Notes: generated by a model not told the origin, from the sequence alone. A DNA stretch of 64,000 bases from Chlamydia pneumoniae TW-183 (GCF_000007205.1 NC_005043.1:620001-684000), one strand, 5' to 3'. Positions 9,514-20,349 are shown, counted from the stretch's first letter. Translations and numbers: made by a program.

Positions 9514-10553
9514 TAGACGTCAACAACGTAACGATGTTCCTTTCTGAGGGAGGCTAGAGTATCTTTTCCTAAGATTTCTTCTAAAGCGTGTTTTACTTCT
9601 ATGCCTAAGACTTTACGTCCACAGACAAAGAAAAACCCTCCCTCTTCATAGGCCTTTCTTACCTCATCTTTTTGAATCCTAAGAAGATCTTGAACATAGA
9701 CTTTTTGGTCTCTCTCTCTTGAGAAGGCTAAAAAGAGTTTTAGTTTTCCTTCCTCTTCTGCATGGTTCCAGAATTCTCGATAATAGAAGTTCACTTTTTC
9801 TTTGCGCTCACCAAAAAATAGTAAATTATTTCCTGGGTCTTTATTGAAAAGGCGTTCCTCTAGGAAGGCTTTATAAGGAGCGATTCCTGTTCCAGCTCCG
9901 ATCATAACTAAGGGTTTCCCTTCAGTCTGTGTAGATAGAGTGAAGTGTTTTGTAGGTTGTACGAATATGTAGGCAGAATCGTTGACCTGTAGTTCGCTAC
10001 ATAGAAAGGACGAGCAAACTCCGAAGCGTTTTTGATATTTTCCAGGATAGGAAACGTGTTTTACCAATAGCTCTATACTTTTGGGATGTAGATCTGGTGA
10101 GGAGGCTATAGAGTAGAAACGAGGCAATAAAGGAAACACACTCTCAGCGAAGAGTTCTATTGGGATCTGAGGGCGGTACTCTTGAATGGCATCATACAGT
10201 GTAATCTTAGGATCTTTGTCTGGGAAAAAGGAATTTAGCTTTGCTGGAATTTTATCAAGATCAACATAGCCTTGGATAAATTTTTGGGCAGAAACTTTTT
10301 CAGAAGTTTTTTTTACGTTGACAAGGGTCGTTGGGGAATAGCCTAGAAGCTGGAGAACGTGTTCGGAGACCTCTTTAGAATTCTCTGGTAAGACTCCTAA
10401 AGCATCGCCTACTTTATAGGATATAGTCGTATCATTGCTATCAAAGACCATGCGGTAGATGGGATCGCTATCGTTAATGGAATCGGAACAAGAAAGTAGC
10501 TCACGCAATACTAGAGGAACTTGCTGAGCCTTAAACTTTTCTTGTAGGTACAT
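9510..10553 (-). CDS. cysJ: CysJ-like FAD/NADPH flavoprotein reductase lacking the flavodoxin domain
   Basis: 347 residues resembling the FAD- and NADPH-binding half of sulfite reductase alpha subunit or cytochrome P450 reductase. Visible are the FAD motif [10 protein letters not shown], a second flavin motif GVCSSFL, the nucleotide motif [24 protein letters not shown], and a terminal aromatic residue (VVDVY). The N-terminal FMN flavodoxin domain of CysJ is absent and no cysI lies nearby, so classical sulfite reduction is doubtful and the electron acceptor is unknown. It lies 20 nt beyond rpsJ on the same strand and may be cotranscribed with the str operon. Confidence 0.8.
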
Positions 10554-10573
10554 CTTTTATAGACAAGCTTGAA

Positions 10574-10891
10574 TTAAGCCGCTTTGATTTTAATATCAAC
10601 TCCTGCAGGAAGTGCTAACATTTTCAAAGCATCGATAGTTTTTCCTGTGGGATCTAAAATATCTACAAGACGTTTGTGAGTACGAATTTCAAACTGCTCT
10701 CTTGATTTTTTATCCACATGTGGCGAACGCAATACAGTATAGACTTCTCTTTTTGTAGGCAGAGGAATTGGTCCTACAACACGAGCTCCTGTTCTTTTAG
10801 CAGTTTCAACAATATCTGCTGTGGAACGATCTAGCTGCCCCTGATCGAATCCTTTCAGACGAATACGAATTTTTTGCTTTTGCTGCTTCAT
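10574..10891 (-). CDS. rpsJ: 30S ribosomal protein S10
   Basis: 105-residue S10 ([45 protein letters not shown] split over the protein). The start at 10891 is chosen over an upstream in-frame ATG that would begin inside fusA. It gives the standard length and follows an AAGGGA site. Placement directly after fusA, with a 7-nt gap, is the chlamydial arrangement rather than the S10-operon head position. Confidence 0.97.
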   Translation of the reverse strand: MKQQKQKIRIRLKGFDQGQLDRSTADIVETAKRTGARVVGPIPLPTKREVYTVLRSPHVDKKSREQFEIRTHKRLVDILDPTGKTIDALKMLALPAGVDIKIKAA

Positions 10892-10898
10892 ACATCCC

Positions 10899-12983
10899 TT
10901 ACTTCTTAACAATCTCTTCTTGAATTTTTTGAGGAACCTTAGCAAAGAATGCTGGTTCCATGGTTGATGTTGCACGTCCTGAGGTCAATGATCTTAAAGA
11001 TGTCGTGTACCCAAACATTTCGCTTAGAGGTACCTCAGCATTCACTTGAGCCATTCCTCGAGAAGATTCTTGTCCTAAAATTTTGCCTCGACGACGGTTG
11101 AGGTCCCCAATAACATCGCCAAGATGATCTTCTGGGGTAATTACTGCTACCTTCATGATTGGCTCTAAGATTACAGGCTTCGCTTTTCTACAGGCGTCTT
11201 TAACTGCCATAGACCCACAGATCTTAAATGCCATTTCACTAGAATCGACTTCGTGATACGAACCGAAAACAATACTTACCTTAACGTCTACAAGACCGTA
11301 GCCAGCCAGGACTCCTGTGTTCAATCCCTCTTCTATCCCTTTAATTACTGCAGGGATATATTCTTTAGGAATGACACCTCCGACAATCTTACTGACAACT
11401 TCGTTGCCTTTCCCAGGTTCGTTAGGTTCTATTTCGAGGCAAACGTGAGCATATTGCCCTCGACCACCAGACTGCTTCACGTATTTTGTTTCACTATTTC
11501 CGCTCACAGTAATGGTTTCTTTATAAGAAACTTGCGGTTTTCCTACGTTAGCTTCAACTTTAAATTCTCGGATCATACGATCTCGAAGAATATCTAAATG
11601 AAGTTCCCCCATTCCAGAAATGATGGTCTGTCCTGTCTCTTCATTTGTTGAGACACGGAATGTAGGATCTTCTTCTGATAAAGAACTTAATGCTTGAGCA
11701 AGTTTTTCTCTATCCCCTTTAGACTTTGGCTCAATAGCCATATCGATGACGGGGTCTGGAAATTCTATACGTTCAAGAACAATTTCTTGGTTATCGTCAC
11801 ACAAGGTATCTCCTGTGACAGAAAACTTCAGACCCACGCAAGCTCCAATATCGCCCACAGTAAACTCATCTCTATCTGTACGCTCATTAGCGTGCATTTC
11901 TAAAAGGCGAGAAATCCGTTCTTTTTTATCTTTTGTAGAATTTAAAATGGCAGACCCTTTTTTAAGAGTGCCTGAATAGATTCGGATAAATGTAATCCGA
12001 CCTACGTAGGGATCTGTCATGATTTTGAAAGCTAGAGCTGCTAGAGGTCCATCACGTCTTGGCTCTAAACTAATTTCTTGATCTGTTTTAAGATTGATTC
12101 CGCGGATATTTCCTCGATCCAAAGGAGAAGGCAACCACTTGACAATCACATTGAGCAGTTGTTGCACACCTTTATTTTTAAAAGCGGTTCCGCAGAGTAC
12201 AGGATTGATTTTATTCTCAATGACTCCCTTACGCATAACCTGATGGATTTCATCTTCAGTAATGCTATCGGGATCTTCAAGAACTTTCATCATGAAAGCT
12301 TCATTACTTTCATCTATAGTAGCGAGTTCTTCCAAAAGATTCGCTCGCAATTCTGCACAACGCTCTTTGAGATCTTCAGAAATCTCTTTTTCTTCCCATT
12401 TTGCTCCTAGGGTATCATCTAGAAAATAAAGAGCTTTTTGAGAGATTAGATCGACCATGCCGACAAACTGGCTTTCAGATCCAATAGGACAGTGGACAGG
12501 GAAAGCATTCGCTCCCAATTTCTCTTTCATGGATTCCACGGCAGCAAAATAGTCTGCTCCCATACGGTCCATTTTATTTACGAAAGCAATCCGTGGAACA
12601 CCGTATTTATCTGCTTGTCTCCAAACAGTTTCTGATTGAGGTTCCACGCCAGATACGGCGTCAAATACGGCTACAGCACCATCAAGAACCCGAAGAGAAC
12701 GTTCTACTTCAATCGTAAAGTCGACGTGTCCAGGAGTATCAATAATGTTGATTTTTGCGCCTAGCCAGAAGACAGTAGTTGCAGCAGAGGTAATCGTAAT
12801 TCCTCTTTCTTGCTCCTGGGCCATCCAGTCCATGGTAGCTCCGCCTTCATGAACTTCACCGATTTTGTGAGTTCTTCCAGCATAGAAAAGAATTCTTTCT
12901 GTAGTCGTTGTTTTCCCAGCATCAATATGAGCCATGATGCCGATGTTTCTAATTGCACTTAAATCGAATTCTTGATTGCTCAT
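10899..12983 (-). CDS. fusA: Elongation factor G
   Basis: 694-residue translocase GTPase. G1 [12 protein letters not shown], the switch region [12 protein letters not shown]3 DTPGHVDF and G4 NKMDRMGAD lie in the N-terminal domain. Domains II-V follow, including GMGELHLDI and the YKETI region. It sits in the rpsL-rpsG-fusA-rpsJ cluster and lacks the adjacent tuf of the enterobacterial str operon. Confidence 0.98.
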
Positions 12984-13016
12984 GAACTTGTTATTTTCTC
13001 CGTAATTTAACTAATC

Positions 13017-13490
13017 TTACCACTTATAATGTGCGAATGCTTTATTTGCTTCCGCCATACGATGGGTGTCTTCACGTTTCTTAATTGTTGCACCCTGTTT
13101 GTTGAAGCAGTCAATCAGTTCGGTAGCAAGTCCAACTTCCATAGACTTTCCAGGTTTACTACGAGCGTGTTTGATGATCCATTGCATCGCTAAACAATTC
13201 CTACGTTCGCTAGCAACTTCAACAGGCACTTGATAAGTAGCGCCTCCAACACGACGGGAACGAACTTCTAAAATAGGTTTTGCATTTTCTAAAGCTTCTC
13301 CAAAACCTTCAAGCACATTCTCTAAATTTAATTTTTTACCGAAACGCTCTAGAGCAGAGTAGACAATTTTCCTTGCCACACTTTTCTTCCCATGCATCAT
13401 AACCTTGTTGATAAATTTTTCTAAGATCACGCTGCCATAGATAGGATCCCCAGGGATATCGCGCTTTTCAGCGGAGTGCCGCCTTGACAT
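13017..13490 (-). CDS. rpsG: 30S ribosomal protein S7
   Basis: 157-residue S7, the primary assembly protein of the 30S head. The start is set at MSRRHSAEKRDIPGDP (13490) rather than the ATG two codons upstream, matching family length. It has the typical RVGGATYQVPVEV segment and lies 33 nt before fusA. Confidence 0.97.
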   Translation of the reverse strand: MSRRHSAEKRDIPGDPIYGSVILEKFINKVMMHGKKSVARKIVYSALERFGKKLNLENVLEGFGEALENAKPILEVRSRRVGGATYQVPVEVASERRNCLAMQWIIKHARSKPGKSMEVGLATELIDCFNKQGATIKKREDTHRMAEANKAFAHYKW

Positions 13491-13537
13491 ATACATTTAC
13501 CTCTATCTTATAAATCTCGACCAAGAACTTCGTATGA

Positions 13538-13909
13538 TTACTTAGGCCGCTTTGCGCCGTACCGTGAACGACTTTGCTTTCTATTTTTTACTGCTGCACA
13601 ATCTAGGGTGCCACGAACAATATGATAACGAACACCAGGCAAATCTTTGACTCTACCGCCTTGGATCAACACAATGCTGTGCTCTTGAAGATTGTGTCCT
13701 TCACCACCAATATAGGCAATGACTTCCTGCCCGTTAGATAGTCGCACCCAAGCAACTTTCCTTAAAGCCGAGTTCGGCTTCTTAGGAGTTTTTGTTTTTA
13801 CTTGAAGGCAAACTCCCCGCTTTTGTGGGCACTTCTGCAAAGCTGGGGATTTCTTTCTAGCTAGACTTGACTTACGTCTTTTACGTATTAATTGATTAAT
13901 GGTGGGCAT
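13538..13909 (-). CDS. rpsL: 30S ribosomal protein S12
   Basis: 123-residue decoding-centre protein that starts at [12 protein letters not shown]. An in-frame upstream ATG at 13978 would add an unrelated N-terminus and is rejected. The streptomycin-determining lysines in TPKKPNSAL and GGRVKDLPG are wild type. It is the first gene of the str-type operon. Confidence 0.98.
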   Translation of the reverse strand: MPTINQLIRKRRKSSLARKKSPALQKCPQKRGVCLQVKTKTPKKPNSALRKVAWVRLSNGQEVIAYIGGEGHNLQEHSIVLIQGGRVKDLPGVRYHIVRGTLDCAAVKNRKQSRSRYGAKRPK

Positions 13910-14130
13910 GTATTCTTCTCGTTTCAACCTCACTACTACAAGCATGGAAATATAGAGTAAGGCTCTCTTTGTTGGCAAGGGCTTATTTTCAGATGAAGAG
14001 GGAACGTATCCTGCTTGAATTTAAAAAAATGCTATCTTTTTCTAGACGAACCGTTTTTTTACTTTTTAAAAGAAATTTTAGCTGTAACGAACTTATTCTA
14101 ACCTATCTCTTTGGAGAGAAGAATTTCGTA

Positions 14131-15069
14131 TTAGGTTTCTCCTAATGAAGACTGTGCACAATTAAAGCAGTATTCCATAGAGCCGCGATTTATGTAACCA
14201 AAGAGAAATCCTAAAATGGGCTCTGTTAAATCTTGGTTATAGGTAAAACTACTTTCTTTGCCTTGTTCTATGATGTGAATAGAATCGTTGGTATAAATAA
14301 AAAGCAAAGGTACGGTGTGGGAAAGCAATTGCGTAGCTTGAGCTAGGTCTGGGATGCCCGCAAGAATTTTAGCGGAGTCTTCAGATAGGAAAAGAACTTG
14401 AACGTAGTTTAGAAGAGACCAAAAGCGACCGAGGAACGTGGTCACGACTTGTGAGTCACAAAGATCAACAAGCGTGTGGTTATTCTTTCTTTTGGTCTCT
14501 TTCAGAAACTTTTCTATACTATCCCCGTAGAGAATCAATTGCCCATCCAGGAGTGTGTATCCCTGATTGCATAGGCAAGTATTTGTTTCTATGCCCTTTT
14601 CTGCTTCTTTTTCCGAGTAGAGCAGGGTATCTGGTTGGTTAGGACAACGTAAAACTAATCTTAGATCCTTGGGTTGTTTTAGAGCGGGTCCGTTTTCTTT
14701 ATTTGCCATTCCCTCAGCGTAAGTTTCTCCGTTACGCATACATAAAATACCTAAATCGGAGAGATGGGATTGGGAAAGGTTTAGAGGTTCTTTTCGTTTG
14801 AAACTGATAGAGGCTTCTGGAAATTTTTCCTTATATATCAAAAAAATTTCTTTTATTTTTGCGTTATTAGTCGAAGAAATGGTTCCTATTTGCAGGCCGC
14901 ACTGGGCAACAAAGTCCTCATTCGTTGTGAGGATAATATCTATGAAAGGAATCCCTAGCACTGTTAAACAGGTCGATGTTTCCCAGGAGAAGCTTTCTGA
15001 AGCTCTTAGAGGGAAGACGACTCTTCCCAAGATAAAAATTATAAGGAATCTGAGGACAACGCGCCACAT
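14131..15069 (-). CDS. Exported protein of unknown function
   Basis: 312 residues beginning with a hydrophobic signal (RFLIIFILGRVVFPLRA), so it is probably exported or anchored by one helix. I recognise no catalytic motif. The rest is mixed alpha/beta in appearance, with Cys pairs near the middle (TCLCNQG) and at the end (YCFNCAQ), which could form disulfides in the periplasm. It lies between the str operon and a divergent small membrane gene; the order agrees with a chlamydia-specific gene (CPn0553 position). Confidence 0.7.
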   Translation of the reverse strand: MWRVVLRFLIIFILGRVVFPLRASESFSWETSTCLTVLGIPFIDIILTTNEDFVAQCGLQIGTISSTNNAKIKEIFLIYKEKFPEASISFKRKEPLNLSQSHLSDLGILCMRNGETYAEGMANKENGPALKQPKDLRLVLRCPNQPDTLLYSEKEAEKGIETNTCLCNQGYTLLDGQLILYGDSIEKFLKETKRKNNHTLVDLCDSQVVTTFLGRFWSLLNYVQVLFLSEDSAKILAGIPDLAQATQLLSHTVPLLFIYTNDSIHIIEQGKESSFTYNQDLTEPILGFLFGYINRGSMEYCFNCAQSSLGET

Positions 15070-15196
15070 ACAACCTCAGTAAAAGTAGAACTCCTATTAC
15101 TAAACTAAAAGTAAGACTTTATTTTAAGTGTTTTCTTACCTTCTTCTTTGTATAATACTTGTTTATGTACGGTTTATGTACGAAGGAAAATCACGC

Positions 15197-15466
15197 ATGG
15201 CATCGCCCACTCCAGGACAATTGCATCTACAGCAAAAAGTAGAATCAAAGGCCTATGACTATTCACGCAGCCTCGCTATGATTGCTACAGCTTTGTTATT
15301 TTTTATTGTTGCTCTTATTCTTTCTGGATTGAGTCTGCTTCCTCAGGTCTTCCTCCCCTTTTCAGGAGCGTATTTTATTATCGGTTCTTTTTTAGCTTTT
15401 ATTGCGTTAGGGATTCTTCTTATTAATTGCGTCTGCGATCTCAAACAGTACCTTACCTCGTCTTAG
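15197..15466 (+). CDS. Small two-helix membrane protein, Inc-like
   Basis: 89 residues with two closely spaced hydrophobic segments (SLAMIATALLFFIVALILSG and YFIIGSFLAFIALGILLI) separated by a short turn, the bilobed pattern of chlamydial inclusion membrane proteins. The ATG at 15197 (MASPTPGQ) is preferred to one at 15128 because GAAGGA lies just upstream. The position matches CT440. Inc status is inference from topology. Confidence 0.65.
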   Translation: MASPTPGQLHLQQKVESKAYDYSRSLAMIATALLFFIVALILSGLSLLPQVFLPFSGAYFIIGSFLAFIALGILLINCVCDLKQYLTSS

Positions 15467-15619
15467 TTTACAACCTCGCAAAGCTTCTTTTTTTTATTAC
15501 AAAAGTTTTTTCCTGACTAAGCTGTTTGTAATAAATTAGTTTCTCACATCTATAAGAAATCTGTGCTAAAGCCCTTGGGCTTCGTGCCGATGTTACGAAT
15601 ATCCATTAACATTAAATAG

Positions 15620-17566
15620 ATGTTCGTAATGAAAAAACTTGTCCGTCTATGCGTAGTTCTTCTTTCTTTACTTCCGAATGTATTATTTTCTTCGGATCTT
15701 TTACGAGAAGAGGGCATCAAAAAGATGATGGACAAGCTGATCGAGTATCATGTCGATGCTCAAGAGGTTTCTACGGATATACTCTCGCGTTCTTTATCTA
15801 GTTACATTCAATCTTTTGATCCTCATAAATCTTATCTTTCAAACCAAGAGGTTGCAGTTTTTCTACAGTCTCCGGAAACAAAGAAACGTCTCTTAAAGAA
15901 TTATAAGGCAGGCAACTTTGCTATTTATCGCAACATCAATCAATTGATTCATGAGAGTATTCTTCGTGCCAGGCAGTGGAGAAACGAATGGGTTAAGAAT
16001 CCAAAAGAGCTTGTATTGGAGGCATCCTCATATCAGATATCGAAGCAACCTATGCAATGGAGCAAATCTTTAGACGAAGTGAAGCAGAGACAACGCGCTC
16101 TACTCCTTTCCTATCTTTCTTTACATCTTGCTGGAGCTTCTTCCTCTCGTTATGAGGGTAAAGAAGAGCAGCTTGCTGCTCTGTGTCTACGTCAAATCGA
16201 GAACCATGAGAATGTATATTTAGGTATCAATGATCATGGTGTTGCTATGGATCGGGATGAAGAAGCCTACCAATTCCATATCCGTGTTGTTAAAGCTTTA
16301 GCTCATAGCTTAGATGCACATACGGCGTATTTCAGTAAGGACGAAGCGTTGGCGATGCGAATCCAACTAGAAAAAGGCATGTGTGGAATTGGTGTTGTTC
16401 TGAAGGAAGATATTGATGGAGTTGTTGTTAGAGAAATCATTCCTGGGGGACCTGCGGCTAAATCTGGGGATCTTCAGCTTGGAGATATCATCTATCGGGT
16501 GGATGGCAAGGATATCGAGCATCTTTCTTTCCGCGGTGTTTTAGATTGTTTACGTGGAGGTCATGGCTCTACTGTAGTCTTAGATATCCATCGTGGGGAG
16601 AGCGATCATACGATCACCTTGAGAAGGGAGAAAATCCTTTTAGAAGACCGTCGTGTGGATGTTTCCTATGAGCCTTATGGAGATGGTGTGATTGGGAAAG
16701 TTACGTTACATTCTTTTTATGAAGGAGAAAATCAGGTTTCTAGTGAACAAGATCTACGTCGAGCGATTCAGGGATTAAAGGAGAAGAACCTTCTTGGATT
16801 AGTTCTAGATATCCGAGAAAATACGGGTGGATTTTTATCTCAAGCGATCAAAGTTTCTGGTTTATTTATGACCAATGGCGTTGTGGTTGTATCTCGCTAT
16901 GCTGATGGTACCATGAAGTGCTACCGCACAGTATCTCCTAAAAAATTCTATGATGGTCCTTTGGCTATTTTAGTATCTAAAAGTTCCGCATCAGCAGCGG
17001 AGATTGTAGCACAAACTCTCCAAGATTATGGAGTTGCTTTAGTTGTTGGAGATGAGCAGACCTATGGGAAGGGAACGATTCAGCATCAAACAATTACTGG
17101 AGATGCCTCTCAGGACGATTGTTTTAAGGTTACTGTAGGGAAATATTATTCCCCTTCTGGGAAATCGACTCAACTTCAGGGAGTAAAATCCGATATTTTA
17201 ATTCCTTCTCTCTATGCTGAAGATCGTCTAGGAGAGCGTTTTCTAGAGCATCCCTTACCTGCAGATTGCTGTGATAATGTACTTCACGATCCTCTCACGG
17301 ACTTGGATACTCAAACACGTCCTTGGTTTCAAAAATACTATCTTCCTAATCTACAAAAGCAAGAGACTCTTTGGAGAGAGATGCTACCTCAGCTTACGAA
17401 AAACAGTGAGCAAAGGCTTTCTGAGAATTCGAATTTTCAGGCATTTTTGTCGCAGATAAAATCATCTGAAAAAACGGACCTATCCTATGGTTCCAATGAT
17501 TTACAATTGGAAGAGTCGATAAACATTTTGAAGGACATGATTTTATTACAACAGTGTAGAAAATAA
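15620..17566 (+). CDS. tsp: Tail-specific protease Tsp (C-terminal processing peptidase)
   Basis: 648-residue S41-family serine protease. After a signal peptide (MKKLVRLCVVLLSLLPNVLFSS) come a helical N-terminal domain, a PDZ domain (around GIGVVLKEDIDGVVVREI) and the catalytic core, with the serine in SASAAE (~458) and the lysine in TYGKGT (~484). The C. trachomatis homologue CT441 has been shown to cleave host proteins, including NF-kB p65. The start could be 15620 or the ATG three codons later (15629); neither has a clear Shine-Dalgarno. Confidence 0.93.
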   Translation: MFVMKKLVRLCVVLLSLLPNVLFSSDLLREEGIKKMMDKLIEYHVDAQEVSTDILSRSLSSYIQSFDPHKSYLSNQEVAVFLQSPETKKRLLKNYKAGNFAIYRNINQLIHESILRARQWRNEWVKNPKELVLEASSYQISKQPMQWSKSLDEVKQRQRALLLSYLSLHLAGASSSRYEGKEEQLAALCLRQIENHENVYLGINDHGVAMDRDEEAYQFHIRVVKALAHSLDAHTAYFSKDEALAMRIQLEKGMCGIGVVLKEDIDGVVVREIIPGGPAAKSGDLQLGDIIYRVDGKDIEHLSFRGVLDCLRGGHGSTVVLDIHRGESDHTITLRREKILLEDRRVDVSYEPYGDGVIGKVTLHSFYEGENQVSSEQDLRRAIQGLKEKNLLGLVLDIRENTGGFLSQAIKVSGLFMTNGVVVVSRYADGTMKCYRTVSPKKFYDGPLAILVSKSSASAAEIVAQTLQDYGVALVVGDEQTYGKGTIQHQTITGDASQDDCFKVTVGKYYSPSGKSTQLQGVKSDILIPSLYAEDRLGERFLEHPLPADCCDNVLHDPLTDLDTQTRPWFQKYYLPNLQKQETLWREMLPQLTKNSEQRLSENSNFQAFLSQIKSSEKTDLSYGSNDLQLEESINILKDMILLQQCRK

Positions 17567-17643
17567 TTACTGTTGCTCTTTACATCTGATCTCGTACGTG
17601 GAAAGTAGCATCCCAAGTTCTAGGATGCTTGTGAGATGAACGT

Positions 17644-18234
17644 CTAAACGCGAGCTATTTTACTTACTAAAGGTGAAAGTACAGGAGTTCCGCGGCCATC
17701 ATTAAGTACTGGGGTAGTAGCCCTAGAGGTATTTCCTTCTGTTTTCACATGGCCAAAAATCTTATTTGAGTTATTAAGGATCCCATCATCGAGCTGATCT
17801 TCTAAAACACCTGCCCATTTTTGGAAAACCATGAGTTTTTCAGATGTACAAGCTTCATCAAAACATAATGATGTAACTAGTAACTTAATCAATCCTATGG
17901 CAGCAGGAATAATCAACCAAAATGCATTTGCCCCTAACTGGCTATGGAAGATAAACATACATGCTAATCCAGCAACAACCAAAAGAATTCCTAAAACGAG
18001 CAGGGTAATTTGGCAAGCTCTGGATTGAAAGAGCTTTGATTCACGTATAGGTTGAATAAATTTTGTCTTTGCCCATCCTATGAGTAGATTCACCATTCCT
18101 GGACTGGACGTAATTGCTTGTAGACCAGCGGTGACACTCCCCGATGCTGCTATTTCCTCTACTATGTTTAGCACAGACTCAGGAGCAGCTGCTCCTGTTC
18201 CTGTTCCTCCTACGGGATGTAGATTTGATGACAT
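17644..18234 (-). CDS. crpA: CrpA-position inclusion membrane protein (cysteine-rich protein homologue)
   Basis: 196 residues with two hydrophobic helices (ITLLVLGILLVVAGLACMFIF and AFWLIIPAAIGLIKLLVTSLCF) separated by a short loop, the Inc topology. Hydrophilic flanks would face the host cytosol. It sits between tsp and omcB exactly where C. trachomatis carries crpA (CT442), a 15-kDa cysteine-rich Inc. The cysteine content here is modest and the gene is longer, so orthology is positional. Confidence 0.6.
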   Translation of the reverse strand: MSSNLHPVGGTGTGAAAPESVLNIVEEIAASGSVTAGLQAITSSPGMVNLLIGWAKTKFIQPIRESKLFQSRACQITLLVLGILLVVAGLACMFIFHSQLGANAFWLIIPAAIGLIKLLVTSLCFDEACTSEKLMVFQKWAGVLEDQLDDGILNNSNKIFGHVKTEGNTSRATTPVLNDGRGTPVLSPLVSKIARV

Positions 18235-18407
18235 ACCGTTCTCCTAGTGTAGTTCCTAAAGAAGCAGGTTACACTAGGAAAACATTAATTAAAAATTTTA
18301 ATTACATACCTAAAAAGATGGGCTTTTAAAATAAATCTTAGGATTTCAGAAACTTAAATAATATCTTTGATTAAGAAACTCTACGATTGGATTGAAGAGC
18401 TTATAAA

Positions 18408-18446
18408 ACAAAAAAACCGCTTTAGTACGTAAGGTACTAAAGCGGT
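18408..18446 (-). terminator. Rho-independent terminator of the omcA-omcB transcript
   Basis: A perfect 12-13 bp stem (18416-18428 with 18434-18446, 5-nt loop) is followed on the minus strand by a T-rich run (TTTTTTTGTTTT). It is the distal of two hairpins after the omcB stop and the only one with a U-tract. Confidence 0.85.
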
Positions 18447-18460
18447 ACTTCTTTGAAAGC

Positions 18461-18500
18461 TATCCTAAAGCAGAGCGGAATATCGCTCTGCTTTAGGATA
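18461..18500 (-). terminator. 17-bp perfect hairpin directly after omcB
   Basis: Bases 18461-18477 are the exact reverse complement of 18484-18500 (6-nt loop). The stem begins 12 nt past the omcB stop codon and has no U-run. It probably stabilises the 3' end of the abundant omcB mRNA or assists the terminator 15 nt further on. Confidence 0.75.
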
Positions 18501-18512
18501 ATTCCTTAGAAT

Positions 18513-20183
18513 TTAATACACGTGGGTATTTTCTGTGTCTGATACTGGTGAAGTCAGTGTATCAGAAGAAAGAATAGCTTCGCCGCGAGCATCTCCGGGA
18601 GCAATACCTTTCAAGGTAACAGAAAACTCTACAGATTCCTTAGAACCGAGTTTAGGTAAAGCGTCGAAAACAACGGTATTACCTGAAATCGTTCCTTTAG
18701 TTGGACCTGAAGAAGCTATTGGCTGAAGTTCTTTTGAGAACTTCAAGATTAAAGATACGTTAGTATCTTCAGCAGAACCACGGTTAGTTACACAGATACG
18801 ATAGACAGTATTTTCTCCTACACAGATAGGATCATTTGTGTCTAATACGCACATATGGGTAGCTGCAAGACCTTTCCAATGTGTTGTTGTTTCTGCGCAA
18901 GATGTACATGTTCCGCAGTTAGACTCACTAGTTACTGCAACTTGATTTATGAATCTTCCAGGAACTTGAGCTTTCACTACAAGTTTAAACTGGAGGGTTT
19001 CTCCTGGGCACATTTCTTTAATACGCCAAACAACTTTATTACAGCAGATCTCTCCACCAGGAGCTTCGAGTACTGTAACACCAGAAGGGAGTGTATCTTG
19101 GATCACGACATCATGAAGAACCAAGTCTCCAGGATTCGATACTGAGATAGAGTACTCCACAGGTTTACATACGTAAGACCAATCAGCACCAGAGATATTT
19201 ACTTGTACACAAGGCTCATTAACAACTGTAGTTACATTTGCAGAACATTTGTGTCCACCGCAGTAAGTTACAGTAGCAACGTTAGTGATTTGACCTCTTC
19301 TTTGAGGGCAGAACTCAACTGTAAATACCTTTTTATCGCCAGGTCTCATGTCTCCTAAGTTAAAAGAGAGAACTCTTTGACCAGATGCATGAGAATAGCC
19401 ATCGGGAACAGGATTATCTACAGTTACGTTACGGGCAATAGCAGATCCTGTGTTCACTACTTCGATTTTGTAGCATACAGGGCATCTTAGGCAAGCACAG
19501 TCAGGTCCTTCTTGCTTAATACAAATGGCTGGTTGACCGCATTTAGTATAAGAACGGAGCTCTGGGCAAGCACATACAGTAGCAGCTGTGAAGCAGCAAC
19601 CTTCTTTAAGAGGTTTTACCCATACAGTAATTTTGCATTTATCTCCTGCACCCAGGCGATCGATTTTCCAGACTAATTTCCCATCACTTGTAGGAGTTGT
19701 TTCTGGATCACTGCTTACGAATTCAGCTTCGCAAGGTAGCTGTTGTGTAATCACAACATCAACACAATCTTTTTTGCCTATAGCAAGGATTTCAATAGGG
19801 TAAGGAGATCCTACAGTAGCGTATTCTGGAACGGACTGGCAAATTTCTACGTTGCAATCATCGTTTACTTTTACAGAATACAATCTTCCGTAGCAAGACT
19901 CTTGCTGAGCCTCTACAGGTTGACATCGTCCCTCTTCACAGGGATAAAATTCTTTATCACAAAAAGCACCACGGCTTTTTTGTTCAACTGGTTGTTTATT
20001 TCTACGGACAAGTCTAACCTTCTTCGCTGTCATAGGAACAGGTGCTGGCTTTGTTTCCGCACTAGCGACGATCTTAGTAATCAGAGACTCTGCTACAGCG
20101 GCCTCTATACCCCCGCTGGCAAAGCAACTCGCCATACTCGTTAGCGCAAGGACCGTAACTACTCGTCTGATGAGTTTGGACAT
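18513..20183 (-). CDS. omcB: 60-kDa cysteine-rich outer membrane protein OmcB
   Basis: 556-residue major structural and adhesin protein of the elementary-body envelope. A signal peptide ([17 protein letters not shown]) precedes a basic stretch ([16 protein letters not shown]), the heparin/glycosaminoglycan-binding segment described for OmcB. Repeated DUF11-like beta domains with many cysteines follow (for example [26 protein letters not shown]), which cross-link in the periplasm. A strong AGGAG site precedes the ATG. It lies downstream of omcA and is cotranscribed late in development in studied species. Confidence 0.98.
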   Translation of the reverse strand: MSKLIRRVVTVLALTSMASCFASGGIEAAVAESLITKIVASAETKPAPVPMTAKKVRLVRRNKQPVEQKSRGAFCDKEFYPCEEGRCQPVEAQQESCYGRLYSVKVNDDCNVEICQSVPEYATVGSPYPIEILAIGKKDCVDVVITQQLPCEAEFVSSDPETTPTSDGKLVWKIDRLGAGDKCKITVWVKPLKEGCCFTAATVCACPELRSYTKCGQPAICIKQEGPDCACLRCPVCYKIEVVNTGSAIARNVTVDNPVPDGYSHASGQRVLSFNLGDMRPGDKKVFTVEFCPQRRGQITNVATVTYCGGHKCSANVTTVVNEPCVQVNISGADWSYVCKPVEYSISVSNPGDLVLHDVVIQDTLPSGVTVLEAPGGEICCNKVVWRIKEMCPGETLQFKLVVKAQVPGRFINQVAVTSESNCGTCTSCAETTTHWKGLAATHMCVLDTNDPICVGENTVYRICVTNRGSAEDTNVSLILKFSKELQPIASSGPTKGTISGNTVVFDALPKLGSKESVEFSVTLKGIAPGDARGEAILSSDTLTSPVSDTENTHVY

Positions 20184-20280
20184 AGGGATCTCCTATCGCA
20201 TGTTTATTTTTTTCTTCTGCCATCGGGTAGAATGTTTTGTAAACTCTTACCCTCAACATTTGGGTTTATTATCTGAATTA

Positions 20281-20315
20281 AGGTAGTCAGGAATTAATTC
20301 ATCTCCTAACTACCT
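20281..20315 (-). promoter_or_regulatory. Intercistronic hairpin between omcA and omcB
   Basis: A 12-bp stem (20281-20292 with 20304-20315, one G-T pair, 11-nt loop) lies between the omcA stop and omcB. It lacks a U-run, so it is more likely a partial terminator or an mRNA stabiliser that sets the omcA:omcB ratio than a full terminator. Confidence 0.5.
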
Positions 20316-20349
20316 GATCAATTTAAGTAAACAGTTAAGAGAACTCTCC

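Noticed and set aside
10892..10975. Extended rpsJ start inside fusA
   Set aside because: The extra residues are a shadow of the EF-G C-terminus; S10 length and the AAGGGA site fix the start at 10891.
20074..20259. 61-codon ORF overlapping the omcB 5' end
   Set aside because: It lies in the other frame over the omcB leader and signal region and shows no independent features.
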